Assembly: GCA_035573435.1 (NCBI GenBank) | Contig: DATMZR010000021.1 | Coordinates: 62,001-126,000 of the forward strand | Length of the DNA: 64,000 nucleotides | DNA from: Solirubrobacterales bacterium | GTDB taxonomy: Bacteria > Actinomycetota > Thermoleophilia > Solirubrobacterales > 70-9 | Direction of reading: 5' to 3' | Notes under the pieces: generated by a model | The model's database searches: none | Told to the model about the DNA's origin: nothing | Seen by the model: only the letters and a program-made list of their open reading frames with translations | Shown here: piece by piece, positions 24,987 to 33,329 of the stretch | How positions within the stretch are numbered: position 1 is the first letter of the stretch | Layout: each line of letters opens with the position of its first letter | Program-made: the position numbers and the translations under genes

Positions 24987-26356
24987 GGTCCGAACTCCCT
25001 CTGGGCCGTCGATCCGACGCTACTCGAAGACGAGCTCTTCGCCACGGTGGGGGCGGACGCGGCCGAGGCCGCCCCGAATTCCTGCTGGGCTGGTGGGGTC
25101 GATGGCGCGATGGGAGCGGGCGGCTGGGGGTCCGGCTCGTCCGAGCCGTCGTCGGCGGGCTGCTCGCCGTTCGCCGGCGGCAGCGGCGCCTGCGCGACGT
25201 CATCGTCCACCCCGGAAGGGAGGGACCCCACGGGAACAGCAGGGCGGTCGATCGCCGGACGCTCCACAGGATGGTTCGGAGAGGTGCTCGCCTGCCGTCC
25301 GTGGAATCCGGCAGGGACAAGCCCGGCGACCATGCACGCTGTCACCGCCGCGCCACCGCCAAGGCAGACCGCCGCGAGCTTGCCGGCGGCGCCGGCCCCG
25401 GCAAGCTTTGCCAAGGCGCCCGCACCGGCGGCTCCCGCGCCCCGCGCGCCGCCCGGCAGGCTCACAACTCGCGTGGCGACATCTTGGGCGCCGTCCCCGG
25501 GCTCTCCCGCGAGTGCGCTGCCGGCCGACTCGCGGACTCGGTGAACCGTGTCACTCATTCGATCCACAACCGACAACCGCCCGTCAACGACGCCGTCCAT
25601 CCCGCCGACCAGCGCTACCGAGGACCCCACCTCGTGCAGATGGCCGCTCAGCTTGCCGACGAACTCGAGACAGTGGCGGCAATGGGAGAGGTGCTGCCGT
25701 GCCTGGCGTTCCTGCTCCGCATCGGCCAGCCCGGCGGCGAATGCCTTCAGCACCGGCTCACGGTCCGCACACCACTGGCCGCGCTCGAGCAGGCGCAGCT
25801 TCTCCGCTAGCTCGTCGACTCCGCGCGTGATCTCCTTTCGATAGGCGCGGTGCGAAAGGCCCTTCACCAGCCCGCAGATCTGGCGGGGCTCGAGCCCCCA
25901 GCCGTACCGGAGCAGCATCACCGCCCGTCTACGGGGCGGAAGCGTGGCCAGGAGGTCGCGAGCGACTCGCGACTCCTCGCGCTGCGCGACACGTTCGTCC
26001 GGAAGAATGCGATCGTCTGGGATGGAGTGAACGGCGTCGAGCGGGGCCGTGGGCCGCCGCGTGCGGCGGCGCAGCTCCTTGCTCGCGTGGTTGGCGACCG
26101 CGGTCAGAACGTACTTGCGAATCTCCTCGTCGCTGAGCTCGTCGTGGCGACCCTCGAGCGCGCGCAACGTTCCCAACCAGGCGTTGGAATAGACGTCGTC
26201 GATCTCATCGTCATCGAACGCTCCGCGAAACGCGCGCCGGACCATTGCCCTGGCGGGGCGTCGAAGCTGCTGGTACAACCGGCCGGCTCGCTCGCGCCAT
26301 TCAGACGAGCGCTCGGGCGGAGCGTTGCCACGGCGAGAGGCGGCGACCGTACTCAT
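24983..26356 (-). CDS. Membrane-tethered sigma factor with fused anti-sigma-like zinc motif and extracytoplasmic tail
   Basis: 457 residues. Residues about 25-110 resemble sigma-70 region 2 (DDEIDDVYSNAWLGTLRAL) and about 125-190 region 4 (LPPRRRAVMLLRYGWGLEPRQICGL). Next comes a ZAS-like zinc motif, H222-x3-C226-x2-C229 (QHLSHCRHCLEFV), as in anti-sigma factors. A Gly/Ala-rich linker, one TM (about 326-348, AAVCLGGGAAVTACMVAGLV) and a 100-residue Pro/Ser-rich tail follow. The tail carries EFG at 426-428 and ends QREFGP. Sigma and anti-sigma parts in one chain imply a self-held, membrane-bound switch, probably freed by proteolysis. It heads the cassette; paralogue at 61825. Confidence 0.88.
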   Translation of the reverse strand: MSTVAASRRGNAPPERSSEWRERAGRLYQQLRRPARAMVRRAFRGAFDDDEIDDVYSNAWLGTLRALEGRHDELSDEEIRKYVLTAVANHASKELRRRTRRPTAPLDAVHSIPDDRILPDERVAQREESRVARDLLATLPPRRRAVMLLRYGWGLEPRQICGLVKGLSHRAYRKEITRGVDELAEKLRLLERGQWCADREPVLKAFAAGLADAEQERQARQHLSHCRHCLEFVGKLSGHLHEVGSSVALVGGMDGVVDGRLSVVDRMSDTVHRVRESAGSALAGEPGDGAQDVATRVVSLPGGARGAGAAGAGALAKLAGAGAAGKLAAVCLGGGAAVTACMVAGLVPAGFHGRQASTSPNHPVERPAIDRPAVPVGSLPSGVDDDVAQAPLPPANGEQPADDGSDEPDPQPPAPIAPSTPPAQQEFGAASAASAPTVAKSSSSSSVGSTAQREFGP

Positions 26357-26637
26357 ACGAGAGTCTCAACGCTCACAACCCCACCCTGCCGATATGTGCC
26401 CCTCCAGAAATGAACAGGTCCTCCCGCTCTTTGAACGGACCAACCGATCCTATGGCGGGTCAGAGCCGCGCGCGCCACTCATCGCTCGCAAACGGCTACG
26501 GAATCCCGGTAGGTCCTATCTGGGTCCCGCTGACAACCTCCTCAGCCAGAACTCTGGTCCAGTCCCAGGCGCAAGCTGGTCTCCGATGTGATTAGGCCCG
26601 GTACTCCTCACGCGAGGCGCCTGTTAGGGTCATCGGG
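26357..26637. other. Intergenic region between divergent sigma cassette and sulfatase
   Basis: A 281-bp divergent spacer. It must hold promoters for both directions, but I see no convincing -35/-10 pair. The 26-bp motif found upstream of the element copy of the sigma gene is absent here. No gene is evident. Confidence 0.5.
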
Positions 26638-28155
26638 ATGCGGACGCAAGGAGGGGGCGTAGGAGGACGCGTGGGCAGGTTTCCCAGGCGTCTTCTCATC
26701 TCGGGCCTGGCGACATTGGCGGTCACGGTCGGCTTGGCGATCGCCGAATCGGGGACTTCGTCGCCGACCCTCGGTCAGGCGGCCACCCAGGCAAGGCCCA
26801 ACGTGGTCGTCGTCACGACCGACGACCAGACCCTCGAGTCGATGAAGGTGATGGCGAATGTCAACTCGCTGATCGGCGACCAGGGGGCGACGTTTCGAAG
26901 GAACTACACGAACTTCTCGCTCTGCTGCCCGTCGCGCTCCACCTTCATGACCGGCCAGTACATGCACAACCACGGTGTAACCGGCAACAAGGCGCCGGGC
27001 GGGGGCTTCGGCCGGTTCGAGGATTTGCACGGGGACAACAACCTCGCCGTCTGGCTGCGAAACGCGGGCTATTACACCGCTCTGATCGGCAAGTACCTGA
27101 ACGGGTACTCGAACCAGCCCCGGGTGCCGCCGGGCTGGTCCGAGTGGCACGCGACCGCCCCGGACGACCAGAGCGTCTACAACTACACCATCAACAACGA
27201 CGGCACCCTGGTCAAGTACGGCGAGGCCCCCGCCGACTTCAAGCAGGACGTGCTGACCGGAAAGGCCGTGGACTTCGTCAACCGCCGGGCGCCGAAGGAC
27301 CAGCCGTTCTTCCTCTGGCTCACCTATTCGGCCCCGCACGTCGCCTACGGGACGAGCCCGAACCCGCCGAGCAACTGTGGGAACGCTGCGATTCCGGCGC
27401 CACGCCACGCGCATGCGTTCGACTCCGAGCCGCTGCCAAGGCCACCTGATTTCAACGAGGCTGATGTATCCGACAAGCCGAAACAGATCCGAGATCTGCC
27501 GCGCCTGGACTCGGGCGGGATCTCCTTCCTCGAGCGGCGGTACCGCTGCGAGCTCGAGTCGATGCTCTCGGTGGACGAAGGCGTGAAGAACGTCGTCCAG
27601 GCACTGGCGGCGGCCGGCGAGCTCAACAACACACTGCTCATCTACACCTCCGACAACGGCTTCTTCCACGGCGAGCACCGGGTCCCGGGAGCCAAGATGC
27701 GCCTCTACGAGGAATCGACGCGGGTGCCGCTCGAGATGCGGGGCCCGGGCATTCCGCGGGGTGTAAGCATCAGCCAGCTGGCGATCAACGCTGATCTCGC
27801 CCCGACGATCCTCGACGCGGCGAACGCGAAGGCCGACCTGACCATAGACGGGCGCTCGCTGATCCCGGTCTCGCAGAACCCCGGGATCGCGCAGGGACGG
27901 CAGCTGCTGCTCGAGCAGCCGGTTCACTTGAAGACCTATCCGAACGTGCCGGGCTTTGTCGCGATCCGGACCGGGCGCTACCTCTACGCTGAGCACACCA
28001 GCGGGGAGAAGGAGCTCTACGACCTCGAGACCGACCCGTACGAGCTTCGGAGTCGCCAGAACGACCCGGCCCTGGCATCGGTCCGGTCCGACCTCGCGAC
28101 CCGCCTGCACCAGCTGGAGAACTGCGCCGGCGCCAGCTGCCGCGCAACGCCCTGA
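26638..28155 (+). CDS. Secreted sulfatase
   Basis: 505 residues. An N-terminal anchor or signal (about 18-38) precedes the sulfatase fold. The metal site begins with PNVVVVTTDDQT, and the formylglycine signature is C96-C-P-S-R100 (NFSLCCPSRSTFMTGQ), in which C96 would be oxidised to formylglycine. LIGKYLNGY, a TYSAPHVAY segment and YTSDNGFFHGEHR complete the metal and substrate site. It hydrolyses sulfate esters, probably of polysaccharides, outside the cell. No modifying enzyme (FGE) gene is visible nearby. Confidence 0.95.
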   Translation: MRTQGGGVGGRVGRFPRRLLISGLATLAVTVGLAIAESGTSSPTLGQAATQARPNVVVVTTDDQTLESMKVMANVNSLIGDQGATFRRNYTNFSLCCPSRSTFMTGQYMHNHGVTGNKAPGGGFGRFEDLHGDNNLAVWLRNAGYYTALIGKYLNGYSNQPRVPPGWSEWHATAPDDQSVYNYTINNDGTLVKYGEAPADFKQDVLTGKAVDFVNRRAPKDQPFFLWLTYSAPHVAYGTSPNPPSNCGNAAIPAPRHAHAFDSEPLPRPPDFNEADVSDKPKQIRDLPRLDSGGISFLERRYRCELESMLSVDEGVKNVVQALAAAGELNNTLLIYTSDNGFFHGEHRVPGAKMRLYEESTRVPLEMRGPGIPRGVSISQLAINADLAPTILDAANAKADLTIDGRSLIPVSQNPGIAQGRQLLLEQPVHLKTYPNVPGFVAIRTGRYLYAEHTSGEKELYDLETDPYELRSRQNDPALASVRSDLATRLHQLENCAGASCRATP

Positions 28156-28188
28156 GCGGCGGGCGCCTCCACCGAAATTCCGCCGCAT

Positions 28189-28225
28189 TGGCGAGTTTGT
28201 GGCGCATAGCGCCATAAACGCGCCA
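28189..28225. repeat. Dispersed palindromic repeat, copy 2
   Basis: Outer arms TGGCG/CGCCA flank an inner stem TTTGTGGCGC - ATA - GCGCCATAAA, a 10-bp pairing with one G-T. The order of outer arm, AG/CG break and inner arm equals that of the repeat at 20689-20731. It lies between the convergent sulfatase and pmbA genes and could also stop transcription, although no T run follows. Confidence 0.75.
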
Positions 28226-28242
28226 GTGACGGGGGGATCCCC

Positions 28243-29622
28243 CTAGGACCCTCCCACCGCCATCTCCCCGAGCAACAGCGCCGGGGCGCTGATGGAGCCG
28301 CCGAAGGGAACCCAGCGCGCCTCGGACGCGACGGCGGTGATCGTCTTCAGCATCGACTGGAGGTCGGAGGCGATCGTGAACTCGTCGGCGGGGGCGGCAA
28401 GCCGGCCCCCTTCGATCAGGCGGCCCGTGGCGCCGACGGAGAAGGTGCCGGAGACCGGGTTGACGCCGGAGTGCAACCCGGCGACGTCGGTGACGTAGAC
28501 GCCATCGCCCGCCTCGGCGAGGAGCTCCTCGAAGCTCTTCGAGCCGGGGGCAATGATCAGGTTGGAGGTGGAGACCGAGGGCGGAGAGCGGTAACCGGCG
28601 CGGGAGGCGTTGGCGGTGGTGCGGGCGCCGGCCGCGCCCTGGGCCTGCTGGCGGCGGGCGGTGTAGGAATCGTGGAGGTAGGCAACCAGCTCGCCGGCCT
28701 CGATCAGCGGCGTTTGGCCGCGGGGGGTGCCCTCGGCGTCGAAGGGAGAGGAGTTGAGTCCCGCGGGGTCGGTGGCATGGTCGGTGACCGTGAGGGCGGG
28801 CGAGGCGACGACCTCGCCAAGGCGGCCCGCGAACAGGGAGCGGCCACGCTGCACCGTGTCCGCGCAAAGGGTGCCGCCGATGAAGCCGACGAAGCTGGCG
28901 GCGACGGTCGGGTCGAGCACCACGGGGCAGGTGCGCGAGCTGGGTTTTCGGGCGCCGAGGAGCGTCGCGGCGCGCTCTGCCGCTTCGCGGCCGATCTCCT
29001 CGGAGTCGAGGCCCTCGGGAGAGCGGCCCATGCCGAAGCCGAGGCCCGTCTGCTTGTCGTCGCGGGCCTCGGCGATGGCCTGGGTGTAGGCGTAGGCGCT
29101 GGTCGCCTCAAACGCCCCGGCGAGCCCGGTGGAGGAGGCGATCGCCACGCGCTGCTCCTCGTCCACGTACACAGCCGTCTCCACTGCGACCACGCGGTCG
29201 TCCGCCTCACGCGCAGCGCGCTCAATCCGCTTGGCGAGCTCGATCTTGCGCTCGGTCGTCCACCCGGCGAGTGAGGGGTCGTGAAGGCCTGGGATCGCCG
29301 GCGCGCCGGCGCCATCGCCCAACGGCGCCGCTGCGAACTCGTCGGCGTCCGCGATCCGCGCCGTCTCCACGGCGTCCTGGCCGATCCTCCCCAGCCCCTC
29401 CTCGCTCAGCTCGGTCCCGTAGGCGTAGCCGGCCCGGTGGTCGATCCAACAGCGCACCCCCACTCCGCGCTCTCCCGCCTCGGTCAGGCTCTCGACCTCG
29501 CCGTCGAAGACTCGGATCTCGCGTCCCAGCGAGTCCTGGACATACGCTTCGGCGTCGCCGGCGCCGGCCGCCAGCGCCGCGTCCACCGCGCGCTGGGCGA
29601 TCGCCCCGAGCTCGTCGCCCAT
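28243..29622 (-). CDS. pmbA: PmbA/TldE-type metalloprotease partner
   Basis: 459 residues from the ATG that overlaps the tldD stop by one base (TGATG). The fold is that of the TldD/PmbA family, without the HExxxH zinc motif, as in TldE/PmbA. Recognisable blocks are RVFDGEVESLTEAGERGVGVR, GLGFGMGRSPEGLD, LDPTVAASFVGFIGGTLCADT and the GLHSGVNPVSGTFSVG end segment. With TldD it forms a heterodimeric protease that degrades unfolded or leader peptides in the cytosol. Confidence 0.93.
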   Translation of the reverse strand: MGDELGAIAQRAVDAALAAGAGDAEAYVQDSLGREIRVFDGEVESLTEAGERGVGVRCWIDHRAGYAYGTELSEEGLGRIGQDAVETARIADADEFAAAPLGDGAGAPAIPGLHDPSLAGWTTERKIELAKRIERAAREADDRVVAVETAVYVDEEQRVAIASSTGLAGAFEATSAYAYTQAIAEARDDKQTGLGFGMGRSPEGLDSEEIGREAAERAATLLGARKPSSRTCPVVLDPTVAASFVGFIGGTLCADTVQRGRSLFAGRLGEVVASPALTVTDHATDPAGLNSSPFDAEGTPRGQTPLIEAGELVAYLHDSYTARRQQAQGAAGARTTANASRAGYRSPPSVSTSNLIIAPGSKSFEELLAEAGDGVYVTDVAGLHSGVNPVSGTFSVGATGRLIEGGRLAAPADEFTIASDLQSMLKTITAVASEARWVPFGGSISAPALLLGEMAVGGS

Positions 29623-31031
29623 CAGACTGCCGTCCCCCCCACCGTCAGCTCGCCGATCCGCACATGGCCCTGGCCGGTTCCCACCGGCACCCGCTGCCCG
29701 CCCTTGCCGCAGAAGCCGGTCTTCATCTCGAAGTCGGACGCAACGGCGTCGATACGCCCCAGGGCCTCGAGGCAGTTGCCGATCAGGGTGGCGCCCCGGC
29801 AGGGCTTGGTCACCTTGCCGCCCTCGATCAGATAGCCCTCCGAGACCCCGAACACGAAGTCGCCGGTGGTGGGGTCGACCTGGCCTCCTGCGAACGAGAC
29901 CGCGTAGAAGCCGCGCTCCACGTCGGAGATCAACCCCTCCGGCGAGGCCTCCCCCGGGGCGATGTAGGTGTTGGTCATCCGCGGGATCGGCAGGTGCCGA
30001 AAGCTCTCGCGCCTCCCGTTGCCGGTCGAGGCCACGCCGTCCTTGCGGGCTCGGACCAGGTCGTAGAGATAGGACGTGACCCGGCCCTCGTGGATGACCG
30101 AGGTCCTCTGCGTGGGGGTTCCCTCGTCGTCGATCCCGTCCGTGCCCCACTCTCCTGGCAGACGGCCGTCATCGAAGGCCTCGAGATGGGGCGCCGCCAC
30201 CTGCTCGCCGAGCTTGCCGGCGTAGACCGAAGCGCCCTTCTGGATGTGGTCGGCCTCCAGCCCATGGCCGGTCATCTCGTGGAACAGGACGCCGCCGAAG
30301 CCGCCGCCGACCACCACCGGCATGGCGCCCGCCGGCGCCGGGTCGGCGCCCAGCAGGGTGAGCGCGATGCGCGATGCCCGCTCGGCGGTGCGCTCGGCGG
30401 CCCCCTCCTCGACCAGCTCGAAGCCGCGGTGCCCACCCAGCGTCTCGAAGCCCGTCTCGACCGCGCCGTTTCGGCGAGCGACGACCTGGACTCCGAGCCG
30501 GACTCGGGTTCGGTCGTCGGCGGCGAACCGCCCCTCGGAGTTGGCGACCGTGACCCGGCGGTTGCCCTCCGCGTAGCTCGCCTGGACCTGGGCGATCTCG
30601 TCGCCCGCCGAGCGCGCCGTCTCGTCGCAGGCCCGAAGCAGCTCGGCCTTGCGCTCAGCGGGCACATCGGAGGGGGCGACGGCGATCTCCTGGAGGGGCC
30701 GCGACTCGGCGGCCTCCAGGGCCTGGACCTCGGTGCGGTCGCCGCGCGCCGCTGCCGCCACCGTGTCGGCGGCGCGCTCCAAATCGGCCTCCCCCAGCCC
30801 GTCCACGTGAGCGAAGTAGCTGGTCTCGCCGCGCACGACCCGCACCCCGGCCCCCCGCTCGCTGCCGCGCTGCACTCGCTCGATCCGCGACTCGTCGATG
30901 GCCAATCCAAGGCCAGAGCGCTCCTCGCAGAACAGGTCGGCGAACTCGCCGCCGTGCTGAAGCGCGCGCTCGAGCACCCGTTCGGCAAGCTCGGCCTCGA
31001 TCAGCGGCACCGCCGGCCGCGTCACCGTCAT
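29622..31031 (-). CDS. tldD: TldD zinc metalloprotease
   Basis: 469 residues. The zinc motif is HEMTGHGLEAD (HExxxH), with a cysteine ligand region near the C-terminus (KTGFCGKGGQ). The N-terminal part (ADLFCEERSGLGLAIDESRIE) and the GVSEGYLIEGGKV segment are standard for TldD. It works with the adjacent PmbA/TldE. The operon continues downstream into pmbA with overlapping codons. Confidence 0.95.
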   Translation of the reverse strand: MTVTRPAVPLIEAELAERVLERALQHGGEFADLFCEERSGLGLAIDESRIERVQRGSERGAGVRVVRGETSYFAHVDGLGEADLERAADTVAAAARGDRTEVQALEAAESRPLQEIAVAPSDVPAERKAELLRACDETARSAGDEIAQVQASYAEGNRRVTVANSEGRFAADDRTRVRLGVQVVARRNGAVETGFETLGGHRGFELVEEGAAERTAERASRIALTLLGADPAPAGAMPVVVGGGFGGVLFHEMTGHGLEADHIQKGASVYAGKLGEQVAAPHLEAFDDGRLPGEWGTDGIDDEGTPTQRTSVIHEGRVTSYLYDLVRARKDGVASTGNGRRESFRHLPIPRMTNTYIAPGEASPEGLISDVERGFYAVSFAGGQVDPTTGDFVFGVSEGYLIEGGKVTKPCRGATLIGNCLEALGRIDAVASDFEMKTGFCGKGGQRVPVGTGQGHVRIGELTVGGTAV

Positions 31032-31047
31032 TCGCCGGCCCCGACCG

Positions 31048-31254
31048 TCATCGGCCCAGGTCGATCAGGCTCGAGGCCGCCAGGAACAGCCGGCGGCCGG
31101 ACTCCGTGTCCGGCGCGTAGGCGGCGCTCCGCCCCCCCGGGTAGTGGACTCGCGCGAACGGCTGGCGGGTGGTCCGGCGGCGGCGCAGATAGGCGGCCGC
31201 CTCCTCCGCATAGGCGGAGACGCGGCCAAGAATCGTTCGCTGCGGCTTCTGCAC
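31048..31254 (-). CDS. Small unknown protein upstream of tldD
   Basis: 68 residues, start GTG seven bases after GGAG. Basic and arginine-rich (YLRRRRTTRQPFARVHYPGG), with a helical C-terminus (SGRRLFLAASSLIDLGR). It lies 16 bp before tldD, so it is probably the first gene of the operon. No domain recognised. Confidence 0.5.
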   Translation of the reverse strand: MQKPQRTILGRVSAYAEEAAAYLRRRRTTRQPFARVHYPGGRSAAYAPDTESGRRLFLAASSLIDLGR

Positions 31255-31292
31255 GGATCGGCTCCCCCCTCAGCGCACCGGGTGGCATCGCA

Positions 31293-31658
31293 TCAGCCAC
31301 CATCCTTGGCGAGGTCGCGCAGCACCGCCCGCATGTCGAAGATCATCAGCGACGCCAGCGTGAAGCGTTCGGCCACCGCCACCATCACGAGCCCTTCGTG
31401 GCGCACCGCGAACGCCTCCCCATCCTCGGTCGCGACGTGGACGTGGCTGGCCGACCCATCGCCCGCCTCGTCGGCGGCTGCGATCAGGGCGGCGCCCGCG
31501 TTCCCCCAACTGTCTGGGTCGCCGCTGGCGGCCAGCGGATGGCCCTCGCGGTCGAGCACCGCGCAGCCCCGGAGGTCCGGCGACATCTCGCTCAACCGGG
31601 CAACGGCGGCGTCCGCAGCCTCCCCGCTCGGGGCATGGTGGGCGTTGACGCTGGTCAC
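31293..31658 (-). CDS. Roadblock/LC7-like domain protein
   Basis: 121 residues. The pattern of a 30-residue helix (ADAAVARLSEMSPDLRGCAVLD), a REGHPLAASG hairpin, a long helix (NAGAALIAAADEAG), and closing strands (AFAVRHEGLVMVAVAERF) is that of the Roadblock/MglB fold. In Actinobacteria such proteins work with small GTPases or histidine kinases; no GTPase gene is adjacent. It lies 38 bp upstream of the gene at 31048. Confidence 0.72.
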   Translation of the reverse strand: MTSVNAHHAPSGEAADAAVARLSEMSPDLRGCAVLDREGHPLAASGDPDSWGNAGAALIAAADEAGDGSASHVHVATEDGEAFAVRHEGLVMVAVAERFTLASLMIFDMRAVLRDLAKDGG

Positions 31659-31675
31659 TCGGCAAACATATAGGC

Positions 31676-31819
31676 GTGTCGCTCGCGCGAGCCTCCTGGC
31701 TCACCGTCGTCGTGATCTGCGGGATCGCCGCCCTGATCCTGGGCCTCAACGGGTACACGGGCTACTCGATCGTGCTCGCCGCCGTCGGCGCCTCGGCGGC
31801 CGTCAACCTGCTCGACTGA
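31676..31819 (+). CDS. 47-residue small membrane protein
   Basis: Short reading frame from GTG to TGA: MSLARASWLTVVVICGIAAL, then ILGLNGYTGYSIVLAAVGAS and a short tail. It is almost entirely hydrophobic, with two TM helices joined by a GYTGY turn. It fits between two minus-strand genes and would be divergent from the Roadblock gene. The composition (TM pair and tidy boundaries) supports a real small protein, but without homology this stays tentative. Confidence 0.5.
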   Translation: MSLARASWLTVVVICGIAALILGLNGYTGYSIVLAAVGASAAVNLLD

Positions 31820-31827
31820 CACGCTGT

Positions 31828-32739
31828 TCAGCCGGCCCGGTAGGGCGCGGCAGCCCGCGAGGCGGGATCGCGAACCGCCCCCTCGGGCTCGACGTGGATC
31901 AACACGTCGGCGTCCGGGACCTCCGCCTCGATCGCGTCCCGCAGGCGATGGGCCACGGAATGGGCATGCTCGAGGGTGGTTCCGGAGCGAAACTGAACGT
32001 GAAGATCGATGTAGTCGCGAGCCCCAGCGCGGCGGGCGCGGAGCTTGTGGTAGCCGACCATCTCCGGCGGCCGCGCGGCCGCGATCGCCGACTCGATCCG
32101 ATCGAGCTCCTCGGGTGGCGGCGCCTCGTCCAGCAGCACTCGCGACGAGCCCGTCAGGATGCGCAGCCCGGCGAAGACGATCGCCCCCGCAACCACGAGG
32201 GCGGCGATCGAGTCGAAGGCCTCGACCCCCGTGATCTCGACCAGGGCCAGCCCGACCAGCACGCCCACCGAGGTGAGGACATCGGCACGCAGGTGTGCCG
32301 CATCGCCCGCGAGGGCGGGAGACCGATGCTCCCGGGCGCGCTGCATCAGGTATCTGGAGACACCCAGGTTGGCCACCGCCGAGGCGGCGATCACCGCGAT
32401 TCCCACACCCAGGTTGTCCACCTCGGCCCCGATCGCCAGCCGGCGCGTGGCCTCGAAGACGATGATTCCGGCGCCGACCAGGATCAGCATGCCCTCGATC
32501 GCGGCGGCGAGGTCCTCGGCCTTCGCGTGACCGTAGGTGTGCTCGCGATCAGGAGGCTCGTCCGCCTTTCGCACCGAGACGAGCGCGACCACGGAGGCGA
32601 CCAGATCGATCGACGAGTGCAGGGCCTCGGTGATGATCGCGATCGATCCGGTGATCGCACCGGCCGCGATCTTGGCCGCGACCAGCAGGGAATTGGAAAC
32701 GACGGAGATCGTCGCGGCCCCCGCCTTGGTGCGGATCAC
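31828..32739 (-). CDS. CDF-family divalent cation exporter
   Basis: 303 residues with six TM helices. The metal site is visible as HxxxD in TM2 (TEALHSSIDLVAS) and HxxxD in TM5 (AHLRADVLTSVGV). The cytosolic C-terminal domain (about 210-290) includes YIDLHVQFRSGTTLEHAH and DADVLIHVEPEG. It exports Zn, Fe, Co or Mn in exchange for protons. The stop region overlaps the rdgB end by four bases, so it belongs to the rph-rdgB transcription unit. Confidence 0.93.
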   Translation of the reverse strand: MIRTKAGAATISVVSNSLLVAAKIAAGAITGSIAIITEALHSSIDLVASVVALVSVRKADEPPDREHTYGHAKAEDLAAAIEGMLILVGAGIIVFEATRRLAIGAEVDNLGVGIAVIAASAVANLGVSRYLMQRAREHRSPALAGDAAHLRADVLTSVGVLVGLALVEITGVEAFDSIAALVVAGAIVFAGLRILTGSSRVLLDEAPPPEELDRIESAIAAARPPEMVGYHKLRARRAGARDYIDLHVQFRSGTTLEHAHSVAHRLRDAIEAEVPDADVLIHVEPEGAVRDPASRAAAPYRAG

Positions 32740-33329
32740 GACTGCGCCTTCAGCCAGCTCGCCAACTCCCGGGCGGCGCGTCCTCGGTGGCTGATGGCGT
32801 GCTTCTCGGCGGAGCTCAGCTCGGCCATCGTCCGCTGATCGCCCGGCCCGGTGTCGTTCGGGACGAAGGCGGGGTCGTAGCCGAAGCCGCCGGAGCCCCG
32901 CGGGTACGGCGCCAACTGGCCCTCGCAGCGTCCATCGAAGAGGTACTCGCCACCGTCCTCGTCGATGTACGCGAGGGCGCAGACGTAGGTGACCGAGCGG
33001 TCGGTCGCGTCAGCCAGCTCGCGCCGCAGCAGGTCCAGATTCTCCTGATCGCTCGCATCCTGGCCCGCATAGCGGGCCGAGTGCACCCCTGGCCGGCCGT
33101 CGAGCGCGCGCGCCTCGATCCCCGAATCGTCGGCGATCGCCGCCAGCCCGGTGGCGGCGTGCGCCGCGCGGGCCTTGCCCAGCGCGTTGTCAGAGAACGT
33201 CTCCCCGAGCTCTGGCGGCAGCACCACCTGGTCGGCGAGTGGAACCAGCTCGAGCGAATCCAGTACCCCGGCCAGCTCGCGCAGCTTGTGCTCGTTGCGC
33301 GTGGCGACCACTGCGCGCGGCCGGGACAT
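32736..33329 (-). CDS. rdgB: XTP/dITP pyrophosphatase RdgB
   Basis: 197 residues. The HAM1/RdgB signature VVATRNEHKLRELAGVL is at the N-terminus, followed by SDNALGKARAAHAATGLAAIADDSGIEA and SGGFGYDPAFVP, and SHRGRAARELASWL at the end. It removes non-canonical purine nucleoside triphosphates such as dITP and XTP. The start overlaps the rph stop (TGATG), a usual pairing in Actinobacteria. Confidence 0.96.
   Translation of the reverse strand: MSRPRAVVATRNEHKLRELAGVLDSLELVPLADQVVLPPELGETFSDNALGKARAAHAATGLAAIADDSGIEARALDGRPGVHSARYAGQDASDQENLDLLRRELADATDRSVTYVCALAYIDEDGGEYLFDGRCEGQLAPYPRGSGGFGYDPAFVPNDTGPGDQRTMAELSSAEKHAISHRGRAARELASWLKAQS

Noticed and set aside
29271-31673. 800-codon plus-strand frame opposite tldD/pmbA
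   Set aside because: Shadow frame with no recognisable domain; the minus-strand genes have clear motifs.
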